Assembly: GCA_035295125.1 (NCBI GenBank)
Contig: DATGJP010000080.1
Coordinates: forward strand, 186,001 to 250,000
From: JAICMB01 sp035295125
GTDB taxonomy: Bacteria > Acidobacteriota > Terriglobia > Bryobacterales > Bryobacteraceae
DNA length: 64,000 bases
Reading direction: 5' to 3'
Shown: piece after piece, positions 7,816 through 15,235 of the stretch
How the letters are laid out: each line of letters begins with the position of its first letter
Position numbering within the stretch: the first letter of the stretch is position 1
The notes under the pieces: generated by a model
What the model was told of the DNA's origin: nothing
The model's input: the letters and a program-made list of their open reading frames with translations, nothing else
Database searches by the model: none
Program-made: the position numbers and the translations under genes

Positions 7816-7917
7816 GCCGGCCACTGTCCCACGTGTCTCGCGCAGCTCACGCCTGCGGGAGCCGGCCACAAACCCGGGTGCAATCACCTCGCTCCGCCAC
7901 AGCGAAAGCAGGCATGA
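7816..7917 (+). pseudogene. 3' fragment of a second copy of the Cys/His-motif gene
   Basis: It encodes AGHCPTCLAQLTPAGAGHK followed by PGCNHLAPP, nearly identical to the C-terminal half of the protein at 983-1174. The DNA match (about 1080-1194 against 7811-7931) extends over some 110 bases. The 5' half is missing. The stop overlaps the ATG of the membrane micropeptide, as in the first copy. Confidence 0.7.
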
Positions 7918-7991
7918 ACGACGGCGCCGCACTGCTCGCGATCTTCGGCCTCTGGCTGCTCGTGCTGGTAGCGAGCTGGACCAAAGCATAG
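7914..7991 (+). CDS. 25-residue single-pass membrane micropeptide
   Basis: The ATG overlaps the preceding stop codon (ATGA). The peptide starts MNDGAALLAIFG and continues LWLLVLVASWTKA: a short polar start, one hydrophobic helix of about 17 residues and a Lys near the end. In the other copy the same start occurs but is cut by a stop after 7 residues. The conserved coupled start supports it as a former element gene. Function unknown. Confidence 0.4.
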   Translation: MNDGAALLAIFGLWLLVLVASWTKA

Positions 7992-8027
7992 GACGACCGC
8001 AACGGCAAGCGCTAGCGGCGCCGCCGC

Positions 8028-8402
8028 CTACTCGTTCCTCTGCTGCAAGAAGCATCGCGCCTTCGTGAAGCAGTGCGTCAGCGAGTGGGACGGAGGTGGC
8101 TTGAAGGGCACGCCTGCGCCCTCAATTTTGTCCGTTGTCCGAGCCGTCACTGACGTGTTGCGGGTAAGTGTCGGCAGGTGAAATATCTTGCGAGTGAAGG
8201 ACTCAGCGGCTGTAAGCAGGCTCTGTGCCGATTGGTCAAAAGCCAGGCTGTCAATTTCGTTTTCGGCTTCGTTGAAATGACTGTCTGCTCGTTGACGATC
8301 AGCCAGCGGCTGTTGTTCCATGGTGTATCGTTGCCGATTTTGTGCCAAAGCGGGTACAGCCACCAAAGCGAGGCTGAGCGCAACGGCAAGAGAGAACCTC
8401 AT
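8028..8402 (-). CDS. Small secreted protein, C-terminus replaced by element DNA
   Basis: The start at 8402 gives MRFSLAVALSLALVAVPALAQ, a clean signal peptide with an ALA-Q cleavage site, followed by a helical, Gln/Ala-rich body. After about residue 90 the frame runs antisense through the 13-bp repeat (8116-8128) and the nuclease remnant (8029-8090), so the natural C-terminus was probably lost when the element DNA arrived. An alternative GTG start at 8423 adds seven residues and spoils the signal-peptide start. The family is not recognised. Confidence 0.5.
   Translation of the reverse strand: MRFSLAVALSLALVAVPALAQNRQRYTMEQQPLADRQRADSHFNEAENEIDSLAFDQSAQSLLTAAESFTRKIFHLPTLTRNTSVTARTTDKIEGAGVPFKPPPSHSLTHCFTKARCFLQQRNE
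8029..8090 (+). pseudogene. Second copy of the nuclease C-terminal Fe-S cysteine cluster
   Basis: The frame reads YSFLCCKKHRAFVKQCVSEW, closely matching SFLCSRKHCAFVRQCVSEW at the end of the nuclease pseudogene (6752-6810). Only this 3' piece survives, joined directly to the micropeptide region, so the rest of the second copy has been deleted. Confidence 0.65.
8116..8128 (+). repeat. 13-bp direct repeat, copy 2 (gcgccctcaattt)
   Basis: Exact copy of 907-919. It marks the right limit of sequence shared with the decayed element, where it meets the secreted-protein gene. Confidence 0.4.
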
Positions 8403-8478
8403 ACTTGCAATTATTAAATACACGGAACGGTTACCGGAAAGTCAATTGCAGCGGTAACTTATAGGAGATAAACAAAAC

Positions 8479-9111
8479 GTGGACGTTAAGACCGCTATCC
8501 AAACCGGCAACGCCGATGCCCTGCGGCAATTCCTCCAGCAGGACCCCGCGCGAGCCAACAACTTGATCCGCTGGGGGGAGGCCAACAGCATCTGCCTAAC
8601 CCATCCGCTCCACTATGTCTTTGACGTCTTCTTCGAACGCAAACTGCCGAGCGGCGCCGAGATCCCGCTCATCGACGCGCTGATCGAAGGTGGCGCAGAC
8701 TTGAACTTCCAGAGAGATCGCGATGATGGCAGGAAAAGCGATACCCCGCTTATCGGAGCTGCCAGTCTCGGCGCCGAAGACGGCGGAATCAGACTCCTGA
8801 ACGCGGGCGCCAATCCGGCCCTTCGCGGGATGTTCGGCGAAACGGCACTCCATTGGGCCGCGATGCTTGGAGAGGACCGGCTGGCAGCCCGATTGATCGA
8901 TCTCCTCGAGACGAACCTACTGAACCTCAAAGATGAGAAATACAAATCCACGCCTCTCGGCTGGGCGGTCCATGGCTGGTCCCACCCACACGCGGGAAAC
9001 CATGGGCGTCACCGCGAGGTGATCGAGCTGTTGGTGGCCGCCGGCGCGATCGTCGAACCCGAGTTGCTTGAGTCAGTCGCCGCCATCAGGTCTGCCGAGA
9101 TGCCCTCATAG
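8479..9111 (+). CDS. Ankyrin-repeat protein
   Basis: The 210-residue protein starts at GTG with an aggagat ribosome-binding site 9 bases upstream. Ankyrin units are visible: VKTAIQTGNADALRQFLQ, DTPLIGAASLGAEDGGIRLLNAGANP and ETALHWAAMLGEDRLAARLI, with a final helix pair near residue 180. There is no signal peptide, so it is probably a cytoplasmic protein-protein interaction module. No partner is suggested by its neighbours. The gene converges on the acyltransferase with a 26-bp overlap. Confidence 0.82.
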   Translation: MDVKTAIQTGNADALRQFLQQDPARANNLIRWGEANSICLTHPLHYVFDVFFERKLPSGAEIPLIDALIEGGADLNFQRDRDDGRKSDTPLIGAASLGAEDGGIRLLNAGANPALRGMFGETALHWAAMLGEDRLAARLIDLLETNLLNLKDEKYKSTPLGWAVHGWSHPHAGNHGRHREVIELLVAAGAIVEPELLESVAAIRSAEMPS

Positions 9112-10216
9112 GCTCCGCGCTTGCCCCAGTTAGAGCCTGCGCTACGGCGTGAAGGTCCCGTCTTCTTTCCCGAAGAACCATAACCGGACGTTCGACGGCA
9201 TAGTACGAGACCAAGCCTATCAGCGAAGAGAAAACCAGGTTCTGAGGAAACGCAGTAAAAAAGCTGGTGGAATAGCGGTTCAGGAACGGCTGTTGCCAAA
9301 GGTACAGGCTGTAACTGATGGTCCCCAGGTAGACGACCAGCGGAAAGTTCAGGATGGCATAACGAGCATGGATGGCATGATAAAGGAAAGCGGCAATGCC
9401 GAAGTGGACCACCGGCAGGCCGATCACCGTGTAAAGCGCGCCAGCCATCCTTCCACTGATTGGGACTGCTCCCAGGACCGCGACGAACGCACCGACGGCG
9501 ATCATCCAACGGCTGCGCAGGATCTTCACCTTGTCCAGTTCAGGGCGCAGAACGGCGACCAGGCAACCGGTCGCGAGTGAATCGGCGACGGTTGGAAACC
9601 AGTTCCCCACCCCCGATTTCCATCCCATGAAAAGCAGTAAGCAGTTCACGATCGGCGTCGCGATAATCACCCCGACGAGGACCCGGATCCGGGTGGCAAA
9701 GAACAGCACCAGAATCACGGGCCACAACAAGTAGAACTGTTCTTCGACGGCCAGGGACCACAAGTGTCCCAACGGCCACGGCCGCGAGCCGTCATAGTTG
9801 ATGCTATAAGTTAGCGCACCAAGTAAGTGGGAATAACCGAGGCCGGGTCCAAAAACAATGAAGGCAACCAGCACGTAAGTATAGGCCGCGGGCAGGATGC
9901 GATAAGCGCGCCGGGCATAAAACAGGCGCAAATTGACTGTTCCGGTTTTCTTCCACTCAGAAAGAAGCAGTGAGGTGATGAGATAACCCGACTGGATAAA
10001 AAAGACCCTTAGCGCCAGCGCGCCGGGGCGTTCGAGGAAGCGTAAGAACGCCGGCGCCGACTGTGTTCCGGCCGCGTGCGCCAGCAGCACCAAGACGATG
10101 GAGAAACCGCGCAAGCCGTCTAACGAAGGGATTCGGGACTTCCCATCACGGTTCGGCAACTTTATTCTGGACGCCGAGGCGCAAAATCTGTTACTTCGTC
10201 TGGTACTTAGAACCAT
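9086..10216 (-). CDS. Acyltransferase 3 family membrane protein (OafA/YrhL type)
   Basis: The 376-residue integral membrane protein starts with the family hallmark SLDGLRGFSIVLVLLAHA near residue 30, where the R/H pair belongs to the acyl-transfer site, and has about ten hydrophobic segments. The family moves acetyl or other acyl groups onto sugars of O-antigen, exopolysaccharide or antibiotics. There is no extracytoplasmic SGNH domain. It stands alone between the ankyrin gene and the S9 peptidase, so its sugar target cannot be told. The first ATG gives a basic cytoplasmic tail of about 25 residues. Confidence 0.88.
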   Translation of the reverse strand: MVLSTRRSNRFCASASRIKLPNRDGKSRIPSLDGLRGFSIVLVLLAHAAGTQSAPAFLRFLERPGALALRVFFIQSGYLITSLLLSEWKKTGTVNLRLFYARRAYRILPAAYTYVLVAFIVFGPGLGYSHLLGALTYSINYDGSRPWPLGHLWSLAVEEQFYLLWPVILVLFFATRIRVLVGVIIATPIVNCLLLFMGWKSGVGNWFPTVADSLATGCLVAVLRPELDKVKILRSRWMIAVGAFVAVLGAVPISGRMAGALYTVIGLPVVHFGIAAFLYHAIHARYAILNFPLVVYLGTISYSLYLWQQPFLNRYSTSFFTAFPQNLVFSSLIGLVSYYAVERPVMVLRERRRDLHAVAQALTGASAEPMRASRQT

Positions 10217-10343
10217 CGAAGTGTAAGGTTAACGACTATTGATAGTGCCGGAGTTAGTTATACCGGGATAACTCGACCTTCACGATCCCTTAGTCTCTAC
10301 AGCCTAAAGGCTGGGGTCCCCGTGGTACGGTACCCTATTTTCC

Positions 10344-12290
10344 ATGCGCACTACACTCCTGTTTTTGGCGGCTTGTGGGCTTCTTGTAGCGCAGGGGCAT
10401 CGGCTTACATTGGAGGATTTACTTTCCGCCGAGCCGATAGGCGAGACCGCGCTCTCTCCCGACGGCAAGACCTTCGCAATGACCCGTGGCGGCCAGATCG
10501 TGCTGATGCCGTCGGAAGGCGGTTGGCCGGTCACACTTACGAGCAATGCCGGCGGCAAGAGCGGATTGAGTTGGTCGCCAAATGGGCGCACGATCGCTTA
10601 TGCGAGCCAGGGCAACATTTGGGCTGTGCCCGTGGCGGGCGGTACGCCGCGGCGTTTGACGACTTCGGCTGCGGGTCCAGGCGATCCGCGGCAGTCAGCG
10701 GACCGGGCGCCGCAATGGTCGCCCAAGGGCCATTGGATTTTGTTTGAGACCGGGCGGCGCGGCCACAACAACATGATGGTGGTCAGCGAAGACGGGTTGT
10801 CGAATAACTTTGTCACGGGCGCCAATGCCGATGAGGACGGGGCCAACTGGTCTCCTGACGGGTCGGCCATCTCTTACACGCAACGCACGCGCGAGTATTT
10901 CAGCGGCAAGCTCAACGTTGTGAAGTTCGATGCGGCTAAGGGCCAGGCTGCCGGCGATCCCGTGTCGCTATATACTTCTCCGACGGACCGGGGCGGAGGG
11001 TGGTCGATTCGCAAGGCGAACTGGTCGCCGGATGGCCGGACGCTCGCGGTGGTTTTGCAGGATAGCGGATGGGACGGAATATACCTCATTCCCGCGTCGG
11101 GCGGCACTCCGAAAGCGCTGACGCATGGCGAATATGAGGACGTCAATCCGGTGTTTTCGCCCAACGGCAAAGCGTTGGCGATCGTATCAACGCGCAAGAA
11201 TCTTCAGCAGAGCGACATTTGGGTGGTACCGGTGGATGGCGCGGCCCCGCGGATGCTCGCGAAGTTCGATGTGCCGGGAATGGAATCGCAGCCCGAGTGG
11301 TCGCCGGATGGGAACCGGATCTACTTCCATAGGACAACACCGTTGGAATCCAATGATTTGTTGGTGGCGGAGGTTTCGGGAGGGTCGGCGAAATATCTCA
11401 CACACACGACGCCTCGGAATTTCGACGGCGCATTGAAGGTGCCGGACGAAATCCATTATCGCGGTAAGGATGGGATTGACGTCGCGGCTATTCTTTACAA
11501 GCCGCACGAGTATAAGGCTGGGACGAAGTATCCCGCTGTTTTGTGGATTCATGGCGGACCGGAAGGCCAGGATACGTTCCGGCTGGATGTCTGGGCGCAG
11601 TACCTGGCGCAGTCTGGATACGTCGTGCTGGAGCCCAATTATCGCGGCAGCACCGGGTACGGCGAGAAGTTTCGCAACCTGAATGTCGAGGATAGCGGCG
11701 GCGGCGAAATGGATGACGTTGCGGCGGGCGCTGAGTATCTGATCAACCAGGGGCTCGCCGATCCGAAGCGCGTTGCGATCGGCGGAGGCAGCCATGGCGG
11801 AACGATGGTGGCATATGCGGTGACAAAGTATCCGGATCTGTTTGCGGCTGCCATCGAGTTGTACGGCGTCGTGGATCGCGCGACGTTCCTGGAGCGCACG
11901 AATCGAAACACGGCGATTCGCTGGGCGATGAAGATGGGCGGCACTCCGGAGGAGAAGCCTGAGGTTTACCGCAAGGCCAATGCCCTGCTCCAGATCGACA
12001 AAATCAGGACGCCGTTGCTCGTAATGCATGGCGAAAACGATCCCCAAGTGCCGCCGTATGAGTCGGCGCAGTTCGTCCGAGCGCTGAAGGAACACGGCAA
12101 GACCGTGTACTACTACACGTACCCGAACGAACTGCACGGGTTTGCACAACGGGATCATCGCCTGGATGCATGGCGGCGCCAACTCGCGTTCCTCGAGAAG
12201 TACGTTCAGCCGCGCTTTGGACAGAGCAGTACTTCGGTCGACGATCTGTTGGGGCCGCCTGCGCCTGCGTCGAATCGCGAGAGCAGATAG
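10344..12290 (+). CDS. Secreted S9 family peptidase (prolyl oligopeptidase type)
   Basis: The 648-residue protein has a signal peptide (MRTTLLFLAACGLLVAQG), an N-terminal TolB/WD40-like beta-propeller with repeated SPDG, WSPNG and WSPDG blades, and a C-terminal alpha/beta-hydrolase domain. The catalytic triad is visible: S483 in GGGSHGG, D566 in HGENDPQVP and H598 in NELHGF. Such enzymes cleave short peptides after proline, alanine or other residues outside the cytoplasm. It ends 2 bases before the convergent YciI-like gene. Confidence 0.93.
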   Translation: MRTTLLFLAACGLLVAQGHRLTLEDLLSAEPIGETALSPDGKTFAMTRGGQIVLMPSEGGWPVTLTSNAGGKSGLSWSPNGRTIAYASQGNIWAVPVAGGTPRRLTTSAAGPGDPRQSADRAPQWSPKGHWILFETGRRGHNNMMVVSEDGLSNNFVTGANADEDGANWSPDGSAISYTQRTREYFSGKLNVVKFDAAKGQAAGDPVSLYTSPTDRGGGWSIRKANWSPDGRTLAVVLQDSGWDGIYLIPASGGTPKALTHGEYEDVNPVFSPNGKALAIVSTRKNLQQSDIWVVPVDGAAPRMLAKFDVPGMESQPEWSPDGNRIYFHRTTPLESNDLLVAEVSGGSAKYLTHTTPRNFDGALKVPDEIHYRGKDGIDVAAILYKPHEYKAGTKYPAVLWIHGGPEGQDTFRLDVWAQYLAQSGYVVLEPNYRGSTGYGEKFRNLNVEDSGGGEMDDVAAGAEYLINQGLADPKRVAIGGGSHGGTMVAYAVTKYPDLFAAAIELYGVVDRATFLERTNRNTAIRWAMKMGGTPEEKPEVYRKANALLQIDKIRTPLLVMHGENDPQVPPYESAQFVRALKEHGKTVYYYTYPNELHGFAQRDHRLDAWRRQLAFLEKYVQPRFGQSSTSVDDLLGPPAPASNRESR

Positions 12291-12292
12291 CG

Positions 12293-12706
12293 CTACGGCT
12301 TCTTGTCCTGCATATCGGTGAAGCCGGCGGCGGCATCCTGGACGTCCTTGGGGAAATCGGCGAATTCCTGCACCTGCCGGATTTCGATGATCTCGTTTTC
12401 GGAACCGGGGCAGCGTTTTGCCCACTCAATGGCCTCTTCGCGCGAGCCCACCTGGATCATCCAATAGCCTCCGATGACTTCTTTCGTTTCAGCGAATGGG
12501 CCATCGGTGACTTTCGGTTTTCCTCCGGAAAACGAAACGCGGGCGCCCATCGAGGGTGGGTGCAGTCCGTCGAGAGACAAGAGCACTCCGGCTTTCTGGA
12601 GGCTCTCGTTGTACTTCATCATGGCCTCGACCGCCTTGGGGTCGGGCATGGTGCCGGGTTTGGCGTTCTCGTAGCCTTTCGGGATCATCAGCATCATGAA
12701 TCGCAT
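12293..12706 (-). CDS. YCII-related (YciI/DGPF) domain protein
   Basis: The 137-residue protein has the DGPFAETKEVIGGYW motif and SREEAIEWAKRCP, typical of the YCII family with a ferredoxin-like fold. Many acidobacterial and actinobacterial members are encoded beside ECF sigma factors; none is adjacent here. Biochemical role unknown; some relatives have a dehydrochlorinase-like His-Asp pair. The start is preceded by a good ribosome-binding site (gaaggaga). Confidence 0.85.
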   Translation of the reverse strand: MRFMMLMIPKGYENAKPGTMPDPKAVEAMMKYNESLQKAGVLLSLDGLHPPSMGARVSFSGGKPKVTDGPFAETKEVIGGYWMIQVGSREEAIEWAKRCPGSENEIIEIRQVQEFADFPKDVQDAAAGFTDMQDKKP

Positions 12707-12780
12707 CGGTGTATGTCTCCTTCTACAATCAGGTCGATTGGGGTGGGACAGAATCGACAGCCCTCTCGGATTTTTGATGG

Positions 12781-12815
12781 GCGGAACTGCCAGTTCCGCG
12801 CAGACTGCCGGTCTG
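12781..12815. terminator. Two adjacent inverted repeats after the ArsR-methyltransferase gene
   Basis: gcggaactg-c-cagttccgc (12781-12799) and cagac-tgccg-gtctg (12801-12815) lie 3 bases past the stop of the minus-strand regulator gene. They could terminate its transcript, though no T-run is present. They also resemble the GC-rich intergenic hairpins found elsewhere in the window. Confidence 0.45.
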
Positions 12816-12817
12816 AA

Positions 12818-13750
12818 CTACCCGGATTTTTCGGCGATGGCCAGGAGGGTCTCGAAATGGGGGGCTTCGGCTTCGCGGTGGACCATAGACACTTCGATGG
12901 AACGAAAGCGGGCCTTGCGGAGGAGGTCGATCAGCTCCACCTGTGAGAAGCCGAGCCAGACATCGGCGTAAAGCTCGCGGGCTTCTTCGAAGGTGTGCTT
13001 CAGGAGGTCCATCACGACGATGCGGCCTCCCGGCTTCAGGATTCGCCAAGCTTCGCAAATTGCTTTGCGCGGGTGCAACGCATGGTGGAGGCTCTGATGC
13101 AGGACTGCCAGGTCTACTTCGCTGTCACCGAGCGGGAGTTCTTCCAAATCGCCTACGCGATATTCGAGGTTTTTGACGCCGTTCGTGCGGGCGACCCCGG
13201 CGCCCCATTCCACCATCTTTTCGGAGTTATCGATGGCAATGACTCGCTCGGCGCGCTGGGCTAGCATGAGGGCGAGCGTTCCCTCCCCCGCCCCGAGGTC
13301 CGCGATGATGAGGGGTGGCAGGAGACGCAACAACATCTCGGCCAGGCCCTGCCAGCTTCGGCCGGGGACGTAGTTGCGGCCGAAACGCCCTGCCAACTCG
13401 TCGAAATAGCTGCGGAGCTTGTCCTTGCGCTTGCGAAGGATGAGCCGAAGCGCCTCATCGTCCTGAGCGGCGGCGCGGATTTCGGCGGCGGCGTGTTGCA
13501 GAGTCTCGGTGATGATGGACTGCGCGCCGTTCGCAGCGGCGAGGCGATAAAGGCTCTTCTGGCCTACGCGCCGGACTTCGACCAAGCCCGCCTCCTTAAG
13601 CTGCGCGAGCTGCATAGAGATGCGGCTCTGGCCCATGCCCAGGATCTCCTGCAACTCCGCCACGCTGAGCTCTTCCTTTTCCACCAGCCGCAGGATGCGA
13701 AGGCGGCTTTCTTCGCCGAGCAGCCGGAGCGCCTTGAGGAAGCCAGACAT
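12818..13750 (-). CDS. ArsR-family regulator fused to a SAM-dependent methyltransferase domain
   Basis: The 310-residue protein has an N-terminal ArsR winged helix (about 1-90: LGEESRLRILRLVEKEELSV, LGMGQSRISMQLAQLKEAG) without the CVC metal site, and a class I methyltransferase fold (about 140-310: IADLGAGEGTLALML, VIAIDNSEKM, GGRIVVMDLL). The start at 13750 (ATG) is preferred over TTG at 13759. It is divergent from ahcY over 57 bases. In proteobacteria an ArsR-type regulator, SahR, senses SAH and controls ahcY, so here the methyltransferase-like domain may be a SAH/SAM sensor rather than an enzyme. That role is inferred. Confidence 0.85.
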   Translation of the reverse strand: MSGFLKALRLLGEESRLRILRLVEKEELSVAELQEILGMGQSRISMQLAQLKEAGLVEVRRVGQKSLYRLAAANGAQSIITETLQHAAAEIRAAAQDDEALRLILRKRKDKLRSYFDELAGRFGRNYVPGRSWQGLAEMLLRLLPPLIIADLGAGEGTLALMLAQRAERVIAIDNSEKMVEWGAGVARTNGVKNLEYRVGDLEELPLGDSEVDLAVLHQSLHHALHPRKAICEAWRILKPGGRIVVMDLLKHTFEEARELYADVWLGFSQVELIDLLRKARFRSIEVSMVHREAEAPHFETLLAIAEKSG

Positions 13751-13753
13751 ATA

Positions 13754-13778
13754 TATCAATTTATCAATATCTGTTGAT
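13754..13778. promoter_or_regulatory. Candidate operator between the ArsR-type regulator and ahcY
   Basis: An inverted repeat atcaa-N6-ttgat (13763-13778) lies in the 57-bp divergent spacer, with a further tatcaat at 13754-13760 in direct orientation to tatcaat at 13762-13768. ArsR proteins bind such AT-rich dyads. The site is placed to control both genes. Confidence 0.55.
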
Positions 13779-13807
13779 CTATGCTATGCTCTTTTTGAGG
13801 CACGCAC

Positions 13808-15235
13808 ATGAGTACAGTCATCACACAAACATTGAGGGATTACAAGGTCGCCGATATTACGCTCGCCGATTGGGGCCGCAAGGAAATCAACATTGCCGAG
13901 TATGAGATGCCCGGCCTGATGGCGATTCGCAGGAAGTACGCCCAGGAGAAGCCCCTAACCGGCGTCAGGATCACAGGATCGCTGCACATGACGATTCAGA
14001 CCGCCGTGCTGATCGAGACGCTGGCCGATCTCGGCGCGAGCGTTCGGTGGGCGAGTTGCAACATTTTTTCCACGCAGGATCACGCCGCGGCGGCCATCGC
14101 CGAAGCTGGTGTGCCGGTGTTCGCGTGGAAAGGCGAATCGCTGGAAGATTACTGGTGGTGTACGTACCAGGCGCTGAGCCATCCGGATGGTAAGGGCCCG
14201 CAGCTTGTGGTGGATGACGGCGGCGATGCGACGCTCCTGATCCATAAAGGATACGAGCTGGAGAATGGCAGCGACTGGGTGAACACGCCTTCGGAGAGCC
14301 ACGAGGAGAAGGTCATCAAGGACTTGCTAAAGAAGGTGCATGCCGAGAATCCGCGGCGGTGGCATGAGCTGGTGTCGGAATGGCGCGGCGTTTCCGAAGA
14401 GACGACCACGGGTGTTCACCGACTCTACAAGATGCAGCAGGAGGGTACGCTGCTGGTGCCCGCGATCAACGTCAACGACTCGGTAACGAAATCGAAGTTC
14501 GATAACCTTTATGGCTGCCGGGAGTCGCTGGCGGATGGCATCAAGCGCGCGACCGATGTGATGCTGGCGGGCAAAGTCGCGGTGGTTTGCGGCTACGGTG
14601 ACGTCGGCAAGGGCTGTGCGCAGTCGCTGAGCGGCATGGGTGCTCGCGTGATTGTCACCGAGATCGACCCGATCAATGCTCTGCAGGCAGCGATGGAAGG
14701 CTACCAGGTTGCGACGATCGAGGATACGCTCGGGATCGGCGACATTTATGTTACTTGCACCGGCAACGTCGACATCGTGACGTTCGACCACATGCAACAC
14801 ATGAAGGACCAGGCGATTGTCTGCAACATTGGGCATTTCGACAACGAAATCCAAGTCGATCGGCTGAATGGGGCGCAAGGCGTTTCGAAGCTGAATATCA
14901 AGCCGCAGGTGGACAAGTACACGTTCCCGGAAGGCCACAGCATCTTCCTTTTGGCCGAGGGACGGTTGGTGAACCTGGGCTGCGCGACGGGGCACCCCAG
15001 CTTTGTCATGTCGAACAGCTTCTCGAACCAGACACTGGCGCAGATGGATCTCTGGAAGAACCGCGACACCTACAAGGTTGGCGTTTATACGCTGCCGAAG
15101 CGGCTCGACGAAGAGGTCGCCCGGCTGCACCTCGAGAAGATCGGCGCGAAGCTTACCACGCTCACACCGCGGCAGGCTGACTATATTGGGGTTGCGGTTG
15201 AGGGGCCGTATAAACCGGATACGTACCGGTATTGA
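13808..15235 (+). CDS. ahcY: S-adenosylhomocysteine hydrolase
   Basis: The 475-residue protein is a full-length adenosylhomocysteinase. It shows LADWGRKEI and ITGSLHMTIQTAVLIETL near the N-terminus, the substrate region CNIFSTQDHAAAAIAE, the NAD-binding GYGDVGKGCAQSLSGMGA and the conserved C-terminus ending YKPDTYRY. It splits SAH to adenosine and homocysteine, relieving product inhibition of methyltransferases. A gagg ribosome-binding site precedes the ATG. It faces the minus-strand radical SAM/methyltransferase array, whose enzymes would generate SAH. Its last 74 bases overlap, antisense, the O-antigen-ligase-like gene. Confidence 0.97.
   Translation: MSTVITQTLRDYKVADITLADWGRKEINIAEYEMPGLMAIRRKYAQEKPLTGVRITGSLHMTIQTAVLIETLADLGASVRWASCNIFSTQDHAAAAIAEAGVPVFAWKGESLEDYWWCTYQALSHPDGKGPQLVVDDGGDATLLIHKGYELENGSDWVNTPSESHEEKVIKDLLKKVHAENPRRWHELVSEWRGVSEETTTGVHRLYKMQQEGTLLVPAINVNDSVTKSKFDNLYGCRESLADGIKRATDVMLAGKVAVVCGYGDVGKGCAQSLSGMGARVIVTEIDPINALQAAMEGYQVATIEDTLGIGDIYVTCTGNVDIVTFDHMQHMKDQAIVCNIGHFDNEIQVDRLNGAQGVSKLNIKPQVDKYTFPEGHSIFLLAEGRLVNLGCATGHPSFVMSNSFSNQTLAQMDLWKNRDTYKVGVYTLPKRLDEEVARLHLEKIGAKLTTLTPRQADYIGVAVEGPYKPDTYRY

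Noticed and set aside
11187..12425. 412-codon minus-strand open frame
   Set aside because: Lies antisense to the S9 peptidase; composition is Arg/His-rich without domains, a by-product of GC-rich codons on the true strand.
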